A stretch of 64,000 nt of DNA, from assembly GCA_035236585.1 (NCBI GenBank), contig CP141132.1:64019880-64083879 (forward strand), written 5' to 3'. The first letter of the stretch is position 1. The number at the start of each line of letters is the position of its first letter. The notes beneath the pieces were generated by a model. It saw only the letters and a list, made by a program, of their open reading frames with translations. It did not search any database and was not told the origin of the DNA. Below, piece after piece: positions 36,001-48,289 of this stretch. A program made the position numbers and the translations under genes. The DNA is from Warburgia ugandensis. Lineage: Eukaryota; Streptophyta; Magnoliopsida; Canellales; Canellaceae.

Positions 36001-38490
36001 TGAGTTGGTGTTCCTTTTCCCAGTGGCTTTTTGGATCTTTGATTCATGGGCAAATGTGGCTAATATCTTTGACTAATTAGGTGAAGGTAAATTTAACTGA
36101 ATCCATAAAATAGCAATCCATTTTTAAGTATCATGTAGGCTTTCTCTTTTTCACTCCTACAAATAATTTTTCTTAAGAGAAAGACAGCGGATGCAGGATA
36201 CTAGAAAGAAAAAGAAACACACAGAAGAATACTGAAGAAAGGAAACCAATACTAAGAGGAAGGCTTCTTGTACCAAGCTGGAACATTAGTCAATCAACAC
36301 TGAGGTTATCTAGGAGATCTGGTTTATAGTTCCAGAAAACTCAAATACAAATCCTCCATCCCATGAAATGTGCTGAAAGTGTCCAGAGTGGCATGATTTT
36401 TTCTTATGAGTTTCTGTTTCGGAGGGAACAATGTTTAATAGCTTTAGCTTCTATGCTCTATCATTTAAGCATAAAGCAAATTTTGTTCAAGATTTGTTTC
36501 ACAAAATGTGGTGAGAATTTTAATTGATTAGTTCGTAGTTCTATCTAAGTGACATACTTATCCTTGGTTCAACCACAAGCTGTCTTTTCTGAGTTGTTGG
36601 AGCAACTTCAGCAAGTTTATGCCATTTTTTTACCATTAATATTCTTATTGATTGTTTGTGGACAAATGTTGGCCAAGTAGCTTGAGACAGCTGAATGTGG
36701 CCTTTTTTTCAAGTTTGCTATGAATGTCATGAAACAAATATTCAGGTCTTAGTTCAACTGGAGAATCAAGACAGATGGGAGGCTGCTTCTACCTTCCAAT
36801 ATAATGCCCTTCCTGCAAATTCGGTGGGTAATATATTCTGCTGATGTGAGCATTCTCTTGAAGAGCCTTCCATGATGTAGATTTATTGTGCAGATCATCA
36901 TCAAGACCTTATCCTGATTAAGGGTTGGCCACATGAATCTTGTTCCTCTACTTACCTCTATTAAGTATCATGGCTTCATTTAGTCCTAAAGTTTTTAAAT
37001 ATTTTCTCACCACTTTTCTCTATGTTCTTTTGGGCCTTTCCCTTGTCCTTTTAGAACCTTCGGCTTGCATTGTCTCACTCCTAATATGCACAAATACTTA
37101 TGCATATAAAAATGAAAGTAAGAGGGATCTTCATGTCAATGCATACATGCATGCATCTATGCACCAATATGATAGAGAATTGGTTGGTTACAGCTCTTTC
37201 TGCAGATCCCCTATGTAGATGATTAAAGGGCTCAATGTAAAAAAAAAAATTTAAGCTAAAATGTCCGTTGCTGCTTATCTAAATTTTTATCTGTTTTGAT
37301 GCCACATTTTGCATGGTTTTGAACTTTTGAAGTATAATTGAAAACCAATCAATATGTTTGGTTTTTCAGGCATTCCTTGGACTGAGGAGGAGCACAGAAT
37401 GTTCTTAGTGGGTCTGAAAAAGTTGGGCAAAGGTGACTGGCGTGGAATAGCACGAAACTTTGTTGTTTCGAGGACTCCTACCCAGGTAGCCAGCCATGCC
37501 CAGAAGTACTTCATCAGGCAAACTAATTCAACCAGAAGAAAGAGACGCTCAAGTTTATTTGATATGGCTCCAGACATGGTGCGTCTTTCACTACAATACT
37601 TGGTTCACAAAAAATTCCCTTTCTTGCGCAAACTACACCATAACTTTGCCATTCTTTAAAACAGATGAACACCTCAAATTACCATCTAGTAAATTGTAGG
37701 GTTTGTCCACGTCCTTTGAAAGATGCGTTTATTGGTTACTCATAAGTTGCCAAAGAAATTGTTTTCATGTTACTTGACCTTGTTATCTTGATTTTCTAGA
37801 GAAAGGTTTTCCCAAACATTGCAAGCATTTTGCAGTCTGTTGCAGGCTAGAAATTACCCTTCATTTTGTAGTCTTCTATATGGTAGTTACTATTGGGTTT
37901 AATTCTGTTGGAAATTACCCATTCATTTCTTGTGGTTACCTTTGCCGAGTATAATTTCTTTTGCCTCTCTTAATTTTCAGTCGATGGACCCGCTACCACT
38001 AATGGAAGAACCATTCCTCCATTCTTCAGGGGAAACTGAAAACAGGGCCACTTTACCACCTCTACATTTATCTCCTGATCAAAATACTGAACCTAAGGAA
38101 TCTGCCTCTAATGTTGTTTACATAGATCCCGAAGAAAGTGTTCCATGCAGCAAATTTCCACCTATGCTTCCAGCATTCTACCCGGCATATGTACCTGTTC
38201 AATATCCATTCTGGCCGCCAAATCTACCTCCCCCTGGAGCAGAGAAGATGGAGACACATCAGGTACTGAAACCAACTCCAGTCCATTCAAAGGAGCCTGT
38301 CAATGTGGACGAGCTTGTCGGCATGTCTAAGCTAAGCCTTGGTGAGGCTGTTGCCGGTCGGATAGAACCGTCAGAACTGTCTGTGAAACTTCTGGGGGCT
38401 CCATCAAGACAGTCGGCTTTCCAGGCAAATCCTGCAGTTGGTGGATCAGATTTGAGGCAAAGAAAAAGCAATGTAATCCATGCAGTTTGA
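33017..38490 (+). CDS. MYB-related (SHAQKYF, single-repeat) transcriptional repressor, MYBS3/KUA1 type
   Basis: Spliced from three exons: 33017-33320, 37370-37578 and 37981-38490 (1,023 nt, 340 aa). The first junction splits a Gly codon (phase 1); the second is phase 0. Residues 5-18 form a C-X2-C-X4-H-X4-C zinc knuckle, and 25-31 a KLFGVRL motif of the R/KLFGV repression type. Residues 102-152 are one MYB repeat with W105, W125 and Y148, ending in SHAQKYF (143-149). RRKRR (157-161) is a likely nuclear signal, and LSLG (289-292) and LSVKLL (304-309) are EAR-like. The C-terminal half also has a Pro/aromatic stretch. This architecture is that of rice MYBS3 and Arabidopsis KUA1/MYBH, nuclear repressors binding TATCCA/I-box-like sites in sugar, growth and senescence control; function here is inferred. 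No frame damage is seen; which paralogue it is remains open. Confidence 0.93.
33321..37369 (+). other. Intron 1 of the MYB gene (4,049 bp)
   Basis: Begins AAAG|GTAAAAT and ends TTTTTCAG|GC. It is far larger than intron 2. It contains a 10-base C-run at 34031-34040 and an RTE LINE end near 36894-37098; the rest is AT-rich with no recognised gene. Open frames inside (33448-33642, 35391-35591, 35870-36076, 36940-37218 and others) match nothing known. Confidence 0.88.
36894..37098 (-). mobile_element. RTE-type LINE 3' end in MYB intron 1
   Basis: Aligns with the copies at 29264 and 59377 ('catcatcatcaagacc', 'cacatgaatcttgtt', 'aagtttttaaatattttctcac', 'cccttgtccttttagaac'). It is antisense to the gene and 5'-truncated to about 200 bp. 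It accounts for part of the length of the intron. Confidence 0.75.
37579..37980 (+). other. Intron 2 of the MYB gene (402 bp)
   Basis: GTGCGTCT start and TTAATTTTCAG end. The frame reads through part of the intron on the 5' side (to 37659), but use of the splice sites gives continuous homology. Confidence 0.88.
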
Positions 38491-40060
38491 TGGGAGGGGA
38501 GAGGTATTGCAGGAAGTATTTGTTTTACGTTTTCAAATTTAATCTTTATATGTATATGAAGTTTGTTCCTTCCTTTTGTAACAAGAAATAGATGGATTAT
38601 CTTGGGGATAATTTAGATAAAATTTTTTTCATGATGTGGGAGTTGGTTCCTTTGCCAGGTCCTGGAAATCTCATCATATTCAGCAGCAGATCTTTACTAA
38701 AGTAAACAATATATAGATGATAGTGTATAGTGACTAATTAAGCTTTTCTAGTCTTTTGCCTCCCTTGCTCACACTTTTTTTCTTAAGGTAAAACTTAAAA
38801 TAAAATAAAATCAGAGCAAAAAGAGTTGCACTGCTCTGGGGCACCCAGTACCATTAGCATCATTAAACAAATTAAGTCTCGAAAAGTTTGGAACAAAGTC
38901 TTTCCAGATAGTAGGCCCATCAGCTGAGGACCCAAAATTTGCCAACGTTAAGCTGCCTGGTTGACCTTCCTAAAATTATGTTCAACGTTTCGGAGAGACC
39001 TGGTGGAGCTTCTTCATGACTGCTTGTTGGTTCTTCCGATCCCCAATGAAGTCTCGTCTCCTCTTTCGTTAGCTCTGCTCTGCTTCCCCGAAGAAATGTC
39101 AATAAGTTGATGCTGAGAAGCTGATCTCCTTTCACCTGTAAATCGCGGATAATTCCTTTGGCAGGGGGGAGCCCCGGGTTCCCCTTGCTAGGCTCACCAA
39201 TTTCAGTTTAAAGACACCTTGCTCTGGCAGTTTTCAGTAAACCCGGGTAATTGTGGGAAGTCTCAATTTCAACCTAACCTGATTCCACCCAGAGAAAAAG
39301 CTCTGCTGATACATGGTAAAAGAGTTAGACCCAAGACCAAAGTCTGCGATTTCCGGAATCAAGGCAATTGAGGATAGCCAACCTTCTCCGCATTAAATGG
39401 GAAAGAGGAGTGAATAACTGGATTATGAGCATTCCAAATTGCCCACGGAAGACGCGAACCAGCAAGGCGAAAAAGATTGCCTTGAATACCCAGAAAATGA
39501 GGTTTTTCAAGAAAAGGATGGCTTCTTGTGGAGATGAAAACCCCGGTGGGAAAGGAAGGGCGTGGGTGGTTCTGAAATTCACCCCACAATCTACATCAGA
39601 GGGGTCCAACCTTGAGATAGAAGTAGATAATATGAAATTGGTTTCCTCATCATGAAGACGAAATGGACATCCACTGTGGAACACTTTGTTCCCCAACATG
39701 TAAGATTTTGGGTAGGCAGACGTTCCTTTCCCCAGAGGCAGAGGAAAGTTTTAACTTGAGGTTGTGCATGGGACCTCCATTATCTGTTTCCAAATTGGAT
39801 TTGGTTTGTGGTGATTCTGACCCTATTGATAAGATGATTTTTTTGTAAACAGACCGGTTTTGCTAGAAGCCCAGATCATCCCATCATCAGATTCTGGACA
39901 TAGGATCCTTTCATCCAAGATGAGATTACGAATCTGATTTGGCCACGAACCAATGGCTTCAAGATTTCAATCATGATTTTCCCCAATTAGCTGGCAAACA
40001 CGTTGGTTCATGTCAATCGTGGGCAAAAAAAGATCATCAGCAAGATCAAAAGGTTTGTGG
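38491..40060. other. 3' flank of the MYB gene, no further gene seen
   Basis: The first few hundred bp are probably 3' UTR; a tandem AATAAA-like signal lies near 38797-38808. From about 38900 to 39900 the DNA is less AT-rich and has open frames on both strands (38920-39135 minus, 39325-39699 minus, 39368-39655 plus). They look like a decayed coding or retroelement sequence, but I could not place any in a family. Confidence 0.5.
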
Positions 40061-40074
40061 CCAACCCAAGCGTC

Positions 40075-40310
40075 CGTCCAAAACTTTTGTTTTTTGCCCC
40101 CTAACCCGCATGCATTCTCACATTTACATATCGCGTATTTGGAAAAATTTCGTTCTATTTCCGTCTATTGAATTTTTTCTATTTCACATAAAAAAACTTT
40201 TCTGATATGAAATAGAAAAAAATTCAATAGAAACAAATAAAACACAAGTTTGCAGTTGTGAAATAGAAAAATAAAAATCAATAAAAGCAAAAACAAAAGT
40301 TTCCTGCACA
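40075..40310. repeat. Foldback (MITE-like) element
   Basis: Inner arms (40165-40186 and 40208-40230) are complementary with one indel over about 22 bp. Outer arms ('aaaacttttgttttttgcc' near 40080 and its near-complement near 40287) pair as well, giving a ~235-bp stem-loop. No clear target-site duplication, so class is unknown. Confidence 0.5.
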
Positions 40311-42838
40311 TTCAACTAAAAAATAAAACAAGTTTGCCAAACAAGGAAATACAAGAACAACCTATCAGAAACATAAGTATGCCCATCAGGACGGTAATTT
40401 CTGTGGGTCACTGCAAATAATCTCATCTAAAGGCTTCCAATTTTGGATTATTGCTGCTCTAAAACAGTGAGATTGGATGAGCCTAGAATTTGAAAATATA
40501 CTTTTGATTACAGCATATGAACAGTTGGAAATAAACAATAAGAAGCGCAGTTTTCGAAAGTCAAAATCATCCACCGTGATGCTGAGATACAGATACTCGA
40601 ATCCAGAAAGAAATCAAATAAATTGGTCCTGTTAACTAGGCCCATCATGCAAAAGTGGGGCCCTGACAACATCTTGCTTTAGAGTCTCTCTAACAAAGTA
40701 TAAAATTTGGGCCGAAGGGCCTCTAGGGCAACTCCCTAGAAGCCATATTTTTTCATGTAGGGGCTCACCTTGAATGATTAGACTTGTTCATCTGATTGCT
40801 ATAGCTTTAGATATCTCATGAACAAAAAATCATGAGAGCTACATGAGCTTAGCATTATAAAAGCCAAGTTTTTGTGACTTGAATTTAGGCTTTTGTGACT
40901 TGAATTTAGGCTTTTGTTCATATAAAGTTTCTAACGATTTGTTTCTTGTGATAAAAAAGGCATGCTTTTTTAGATGCTAGAGCTGTCCTGTGTGCTTGTT
41001 GTTTGAAATACTAGATATCCGAGGCCATAGCAGCTAGATCAGCCGGTCTAATTAGTTAAAGACCGGGACCTTTATGGAAAAAAGAGAGGCACTTCTAGGA
41101 GAGTGCCTCACAGGGGCTTTGGCAAACGCACTCCTAATTTAGATGACTCGAGTTCATACCACATAGTGAGCCTCACCTGTCATTCTTTAGTGATCCAACA
41201 TGTTCATTAGACTTGCAATCTCTCAAGATAGGTTGTTACCAAAAATCTCATGCAATAGCTACATCTTTGGTGGGTTCTTACCCTTGAAATATGGAAGGTG
41301 TTCTGTGTCTACTTAACACCATCCATGTTTCAATAGAAAGGACCCACTAGAGAGGTTTTCATTGGATGATATTTTTTGTGTGTAAGGATCTTGAGTGGCT
41401 GCAAGAATGAATTGGATTACTTAAAAATCAAGGGTTGGGTCCAATAAGTGGTGTGGATTCCTTTCATACTTTTTGAGCATGGACTTCTACTGGACTTAAC
41501 TTAGATAGGAGGAATGCAGCTAAAGGCCCTAAATGGACCTTAGCTCGAAGAACCCAGGCATTGGGAAACCCACCTCTGAATAATCTACCCATCTATCTCG
41601 TTGTTCTGTGTTTGGATGGCTAGTACTTTAAACAACATGATAATTGGATAATTCTAGTATTTGAAAAACTATACTTTTATCACTAAAACATATTAGAAAT
41701 TTTGTACAAGAATGGCGCAAATTTAACTATAGAAATAAATGATGTTTATCATGTTAAAATTATTTAATTATTATTGTGAGTTTTTGTTTATTAGTTATCT
41801 AAAGCTGGAGCAAGTAGATAAATAGGTAAAATCATCTATAGGTATTGGGCACTAAAATCTATGGGTCCATTTAGGGCCCTTAGTGTAGCAAATCTCATTT
41901 AGATAGTATTGACCGATCATTCATTTAATTATAGCATCTATTGCTTGGTCATTTTGATTAATCAATCCTGATACTGCCATCAATGCTTGTCTAAAACTCT
42001 AAGTGAACACATTTGCAGATTCGCTGTAGAACAAAGAAAAATAATTCTAGAGAGAGCTGTCAACAGGATCAGAAAAACCAGCAATAGCCAAATTGAAAAA
42101 TTAGGTTCTTGTCCTTAAATTAGAACCAATATTTTAGTTCTAATTCGTTTCCAATAAAATTGAATTAAATTTGGTCCCATTCCAATTTTACTCTAGAAGA
42201 GTTGGAACAAAATAAAAAACATGATATTAGACTATAATATCCATGTTATTTTTCAATTTTCTTTTGTTTAATTAAGGGTAAATTAGTCTTTTTTGTTCAA
42301 ATTTTGTCATACTAAATATATCCTCCATGATGTTGTGATGTTTGACATGAGATGACCCAAATTGAGCATGAGATAAAGTAATATGATTGTAAACACTTCC
42401 TAAGCTGGGTTGAGATGAGTGGAGATGACATGATATGACTCATTTCCATTCAAGCAAATACAATGGTAGGGTTAACTTTTTGGATGAGAAGAACTGTCTC
42501 TCATTTACATTATGAATGAGATGAGATGGAGGTGTTATGAAAACTACTAATAGTGAGCTAGATTAAGATTGGAATTTCTTATTTCATCTCAAGTGCAACT
42601 ATTAGTGACCTAGGGAGATGATTTTCATCTCAGCTCATCTTAAACACCACTATAAGTAAGATGAGGAGATTTCACTTCATCTCAACTTAGTTCAACTACC
42701 ATTAATAACGATATGTTCCATCTCATTTCATTTCAAGCACCACTAGTACCCCTGCTAAATGTATTTTGTTGTCTATGAGTTATTGAGTACAAGTTGAAAA
42801 TTTTAACCCAAATTTACTTGGAGAAACAAAAGTACATG

Positions 42839-42840
<2 letters not shown>
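40311..42840. other. AT-rich intergenic DNA, no gene seen
   Basis: Besides the 21-bp duplication, 42340-42740 has many 'gagatgagatg' words early and 'catctcatttc' words late, suggesting a weak foldback element. Nothing else is recognisable. Confidence 0.5.
40870..40911. repeat. Perfect 21-bp tandem duplication
   Basis: TTTTGTGACTTGAATTTAGG plus C is repeated twice head to tail without change, so the event is recent. Confidence 0.9.

Positions 42841-42845
<5 letters not shown>

Positions 42846-42903
<58 letters not shown>
42846..42903. repeat. (CT)n microsatellite
   Basis: About 29 CT units, uninterrupted. Confidence 0.95.
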
Positions 42904-42906
<3 letters not shown>

Positions 42907-43164
42907 ATGCCATTTACATCCATTCATGAGTGTCTAAGTGATTGTACTACTATAACACCATAGAGTAAAGAAGAAACAATGAGTCCAAAACGTTTTACAA
43001 TTGATTCAATTGTTTGAGCAAAATAAAGCTTGTCCCTTTCACTGCCTAATTTAGCTAGCACATCTACTCTATTATTGGCTGACCTCTTTCATGTCTTTAT
43101 TGAATTTGCGCATTTGTTATCTACGGTTGGATTAGCGGAATTTATCCTCGAGTATCCATGGTCT

Positions 43165-43585
43165 ATTTTTTTCTTTTTGTGAGCTACGAAAATACACATC
43201 TAGTATCGCCATTCACTTCCATGAGATATTAAAGAAAAAATTTATAATTAGTTTAAGATCATAGAATCAGTAAGTACTAAGAATCCAACAATTTGGTTTT
43301 GGTCCTTGAAGTTGGAACTGAACTTTGAAACCATTCAGGTCCCAATTTTAGGCGGATCTGGTCCTTAAAGTTGGTTTTTTTCCTTTTCTTGAGCTACGAA
43401 ATTACACAGCTAGTATTGCCGTCCACTTCCATGAGATCGGAGAAATATATTAGAATTAGTTTTGGTGACAGAACCTATAAATACCGCGAATCAAACAATT
43501 TTGTTGTGGTCTTTGAAGTTGGAACCAAACTCTGAATCCAGTCAGGTTCCAATTTTAGGTAGACCTGGTCGTAAAGTTGAAACAT
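43165..43585. repeat. 210-bp tandem duplication, diverged
   Basis: 'gagctacgaaa(a/t)tacaca' starts at 43181 and again at 43391, a period of 210 bp. The copies agree in block order (cacttccatgagat, ttagttt, ccttgaagttggaac, ccaattttagg, cctggtc) with roughly 75-80% identity, so the duplication is old. No coding content. Confidence 0.85.
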
Positions 43586-44229
43586 CCAGTTCCAAAATCA
43601 AACTAGAGCCGAAACATAGATAGCTCTTGTTCTACATCGTCACAGAACCCTACTTGAGCTAAGCCAATGCAAGCGCATGTAAATTCGTTCTTCTTCCTTT
43701 TCTGTTAAGTTAGACCTACAGACTCATACACAGCCTTGAAAGCGAGACTCCATGTTGTGCCGCTTTGCTACAAGACTTCGATGTATTGCCCTTCATATTC
43801 TAATTTCTAATTTGTGCTATACGATCGCTTGTCTTCTGATGCTTCTCTTGACAGAGCTCAAATGAGAGCGTCGAATCATACGAAATTCTACAACAAAGCT
43901 TTTTGAACCTTCTGAAGCTTTTGCCACTGTCGAATAAAGCAGATTTTGGCAGTCACCTTGAGGGTCAAATTGGTGTTACCAAAGCCTGAATTTTCCTAAA
44001 CACCCATGCCTAAACAGACTTCGACAGCTTGAGTAGGGGGATACGGTGGTTTTATTAGAGACCAACTTGGGGTCCTTCGTCTTGATATGCAGGCCATTTC
44101 CGGCACGCCAACGGAACAGGAACTAAGTGTCAATGTCTGGCATCCTCAAGGCATGGAGAATATGTTCGTCTTTTCTGGTTTCATTTCTCTTGTTGTTGTT
44201 ATTTAGATCGGAAAGTAGGAGTGGCGAAT

Positions 44230-44590
44230 CTTGTTGAGATTGACCCATTAGAGTACATGGGTCAACATGAACATGACACGATTAATAATAGTGTCAAGAA
44301 CTCATGACTTAAACACTACTCATTTATTAAACGAGTCAACACGACTCATGTAACACAATTATGTAAATGGGTTGCAAGTCAGATGGATCAATATGACGGG
44401 TTAACAGGTCACGAGTTAGACGGGTTAACAGGTTGCGAGTCATACATGTCAACATGAGTTAACCTGAACACGACACGATTTTTGACGTGTTAACTGAAAA
44501 TAACATGAATCCAATAAGACTCAACCATAACCTACTAAATTCGTGTCAAGTTCGAATTGTATTATCATATTGTGTTATTGTGTCATAATG
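44230..44590. repeat. Repeat rich in 'gggttaacaggt' and 'acacgac' words
   Basis: Short words such as 'cgggttaacaggtcacgagt' and 'cgggttaacaggttgcgagt' recur in tandem (44397-44442) among 'caacacgactcatg' and 'gaacacgacacgat' words. Sequence of this style is a common dispersed repeat in plant genomes, but I cannot assign its class. Confidence 0.5.
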
Positions 44591-45488
44591 TGTTGTGTTT
44601 TGCCTCCACTATCGGAAACTCTCTCTTCGCTCACTGATCATTTTCTGTTGGCGAGATTTGCTTGCAAATTTGGACTTGACTATGTCAGTCTTTGGGTCCC
44701 ATTAAATGCAAACATAATCAACACTGTTATCTTATAACTATGACGCAATCCATATGGTCATAATACAATACTGAACTGACATCTCATCACGAAGGCCTAC
44801 AAAACTCATGGTTTAGTTTTTCTCTGCTTTAACCATGAACAAGGCTTAAAATTCAGGATCATATCAGTGGACCAGATCATATTCACGTGGCACAAGTAGG
44901 TCCAGAAATTGGTTGTTAGGAAACAGCCTCACAGCCAAAAGTCTTCTCATATTTTTCCTTTATTGTTTGCAATCTCTGTTGCTTAACATGTAGACTCATG
45001 GTAGCTCACCAAATGGTCGGTCATATAGTAGTAACTTATAGAACATGTGCTATATATATTGCTCAATCTTGCTTTATTTAACTGGAACTTGGTCGGTCGT
45101 TATACTTTGAAAAATGGTTCCGGATTGATCATTTGAAAATGACTTGTTAGGCCTTTCTCTTGGTTAAGAAAATAAAAACAAGTCCAATTACTGCAATATG
45201 TCGCCATTGCGAAGGGTCCTTGTCAAATTAGGCTAGAGTGTTCACCTATTCTATCTAGACGATGAAGAATATTTTAGAAGGTCCTCCACTAAAGAAACTT
45301 GGTAAATTGCATCTCATGGTATTAGTCTAATAGGAAATAAACTGAAGCCGAACTTATCGTTTAGTATATAATGTCTTAAACCACCAAAATATGGATCCTA
45401 ATTGTGTGAAACTTCCCTTTTCCACAAATCACATTCCCACAGTAAGCTCTCTATTCTATTTGATCAAAGTCCACAGTAGCTCCCACTC

Positions 45489-45500
45489 GTAACACATGCA
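45489..45500. repeat. Direct repeat flanking the SINE pair, left copy
   Basis: GTAACACATGCA, identical to 45875-45886 on the other side of both SINEs. Extending left gives 21 bp with three mismatches. Confidence 0.8.
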
Positions 45501-45677
45501 GCCCCGGTGCAAAAACTCCCACCTATGTAGGGTCTGGGGAAGGGGCAGATCACAAGGGCGTATAGTACACAGCTTTACCTTGCATTTTTACAAGAGACTG
45601 TTTCCATGTCTTGAACCCATGACCTCAAGGTCACATAACAACAACTTTTACTGTTGCACTAAGGCTCTCATTCTCCC
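45500..45677 (-). mobile_element. Au-like SINE, minus strand (distal copy of a pair)
   Basis: On the minus strand: 'gagccttagtgcaacagtaaaagttg' (box A region), 'gacctTgaggtcatgggttcaaga' (box B region), 'ggaaacagtctcttg', 'atgcaaggtaaagctg', 'cccttccccagaccctac', 'gcaccggggctgc'. About 178 bp, matching the Au SINE block order closely. Confidence 0.88.
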
Positions 45678-45685
45678 ATTTGTAT

Positions 45686-45860
45686 AAGGGCAGCCCGGTG
45701 CATGAAGCTCCTGCCTATGCAGGTTCGGGGAAGGGCCGGACCACAGCTTATAGTAGGCAGCTTTACCTTGCATTTTGCAAGAGGCTGATTCCACGCCTTG
45801 AACTAATGACTTCAAGGTCACATGACGACAACTTTTACCGTTGCACCAAGGCTCCCCTTC
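45686..45860 (-). mobile_element. Au-like SINE, minus strand (proximal copy of a pair)
   Basis: Same block order as its neighbour, from 'ggagccttggtgcaacggtaaa' to 'gcaccgggctgccctta'. The two copies are head-to-tail with an 8-9 bp spacer and are not identical, so this is either a dimeric SINE or a second insertion into the end of the first. Confidence 0.88.
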
Positions 45861-45874
45861 CCCTTCTCCCAGCT

Positions 45875-45886
45875 GTAACACATGCA
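45875..45886. repeat. Direct repeat flanking the SINE pair, right copy
   Basis: GTAACACATGCA, matching 45489-45500; the pair encloses both SINEs rather than either one. Confidence 0.8.
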
Positions 45887-45889
45887 AAA

Positions 45890-48285
45890 CAGAAATCAAA
45901 TAATGCAAACATTACTCAATTGCAATAGAAATAATCAGCCCAAAAAAACTCAAGTAAAACCAGGGATTAGAGATACATAAATCTTACTTTTGTTGAGCAA
46001 TGGAGTTTCCCATGGGTTCCTCTTTAACATATATTTCTATAAACCTAGAGAACAAAAATACATGAGAAAGAAAAAGTATACAGTTGACTTATGAGTACAA
46101 GATAAGCCACAAGCTATAGCCCTCAACAAAATCAGTCATCCCAACAGTGCGAAGATCCGAGCTTGAAAAACGTCCACCTAAGGCTCGACAATAGAAAACG
46201 CAACTAATATTTGGTCTCTCTCCCTTGTCGCTATCTGTTATATGTTTGCCTGTCAAGGGACGTAGTCTCGGCCATATATTCAGCTAATAGGAAATATAAC
46301 GTAAGTTTTAATTACAGAGATAATTAGCTGTTACTCTAGGTAATTCAAATAATACAAGGTCCATTCATGGACACTATGGTTGTCTTAGATGTCACCAAGA
46401 TAATAAGATCTCAACCATCCAAATTACATAATTAGTTGATCAAGCTAATCAGGAGATCTGATGGCAATAATGGCTAATCAGATGAGCCAAATTAATCATC
46501 TTGTTGTTTGGTCAATCACTACAACTATCATCTTCGACTTGGTCTGTTAAATCCAGGATTACAAGAAACTCCCCAGTCTCTCTTTAATCTCAATGAATGC
46601 CTATAATTCAAGAATAGATCTGTCCTTAAGATATTAGTTAATGGATTGGCCAACATCTTAAAATTAGGAGTATGACTCATAGCCGCTATCTTTTTGCATA
46701 GAACTTAACACATGAATAATGCACATTTATATGCTTGCCCTTTAAACTTCACCATTTCTAGGTATGTACACCACAGTTGAATTATCACATGTTAGCTTAC
46801 TGGGAAGGTTAGGGAATATATCTAGTCTCAAATCCACTAGAAAACATTTAATTCACACAGCCTTTGAAGTAGCCAAGGTAGCTTTTTATACTTGCTTATG
46901 GTTTATAAGCGGGTTTAATAAGTAGCTTCTTATCATACCAGCAATTGGTAAAAGCAGTTGCCTAAATAAGCGGGTATAATACACCATTCTCGGCAATAAC
47001 ACCAGCAGGAGGATGACGCTTCTCGTAACCGATACTCGCCTTTCCTCCTCTCTTTACTTTTGTTTTCTATTTGGTTTTTGCTTGAAAATGAGCTTTGAGC
47101 TTGGAAACCAAAGACAATACCCCTAAAAAGGATTACAAAAAAAAAGAAAAAAAAAGAAGGACAACTGGGAGAGTTTAAAAGCAACATAGATGAATGGTTT
47201 ACGAAGTCTACAATAATTGGAGAGTTAGGATTGTCTGTGTATAGACTTTCGACCCTGGCATATGATGGATTTTGGGAAAAATATGAGCAGATATAAGTAT
47301 AACAATGGCCCAATTGAACAATGATGGAGTCTGCTAATTTGCTAGGCTTTGATAGATAAAGAGGGGCTCACTTGAACAATGGATCATTTACCAAAATTCA
47401 CCTTAAGGGATGATCCTAAGGCCTTGATTTTATCGCAGTTTTGTTGATGGATGTACATGGATCGTTTCAATTTTCTTACTCTAGCAAATAAAAAGCTAAG
47501 GTTTAGATTTGTGGTATGTGGTAAACTTTAATGCAAGGTTTGATTGTTAGATTAATGATAGAGATAAATTTGGATTGGTTTAATTTAGTTGTTTGTTTGT
47601 TATACACAAGCTTTTCTTGCTTAAACTTCAAAGTTCTTTCTTTTTATCTTTCATTGAAGCATGTAGTTTTATTCTCTATTCCAAATGCTCCATTTAAACG
47701 ATTTTGATTACGTGTCTAAGTGGAGACCCTAGAGATAGCTGAATAAGTTCAAGTGTCAAACCACCATTTTTTTAATACTTAACACCTGGTATTATAGTCC
47801 CTTATGGTGTATATGAACCTCATCAAGTCACCAACATGGCTCTTCTATCCTTAGGAGCCTCATGTTTTTACACTAGCTACCTCTTAAATTTGAGAAAGGA
47901 ACATCTATCTTTTGGGGTCATTTTTTCACTCTACTTCTTTTCAATGTGCCACTGATGAGTTAGGTTTGAGACTTTTACAAGTTAACTTCGGATGTCATGA
48001 TTAACCTTTGCTTTCTAATTTTTTCATTTATAAAATGGAGAGAAGGACCAAGTAAAACAAATTTCTATAACACATAAATAGGTTACTAGGTAAATGGGTT
48101 TCTCTAACACATATACACCAAACACCGTTCTATTTTCAAAAACAAATAAGCAAATATTATAAATAGCCTTTACCAAATAGTGTTGTTATTTCTAAAAATG
48201 TATATGAAATAATAGCTTATCAAATAAAGACTTATCAGATAACAGCTTATAGAAATAAATGCTGCCAACCACTACCTAAACTACT
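45890..48285. other. AT-rich intergenic DNA, no gene seen
   Basis: The minus-strand open frame at 46933-47313 (126 aa, with a Phe run) has no recognisable domain. AT-rich 'aagcgggt' and 'aatagcttatc' words near 46900 and 48180-48260 could be ends of a nonautonomous DNA element, but no clean inverted repeats are visible. Confidence 0.5.
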
Positions 48286-48289
48286 AGAT

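Noticed and set aside
41042..41067. Short hairpin CCGGTCT/AGACCGG
   Set aside because: A seven-base stem with no neighbouring gene or T-run; expected by chance.
46933..47313. 126-codon minus-strand frame starting MGHCYTYICSYF
   Set aside because: It contains a homopolymer-derived Phe run and no domain, and neighbouring frames give no exon structure.
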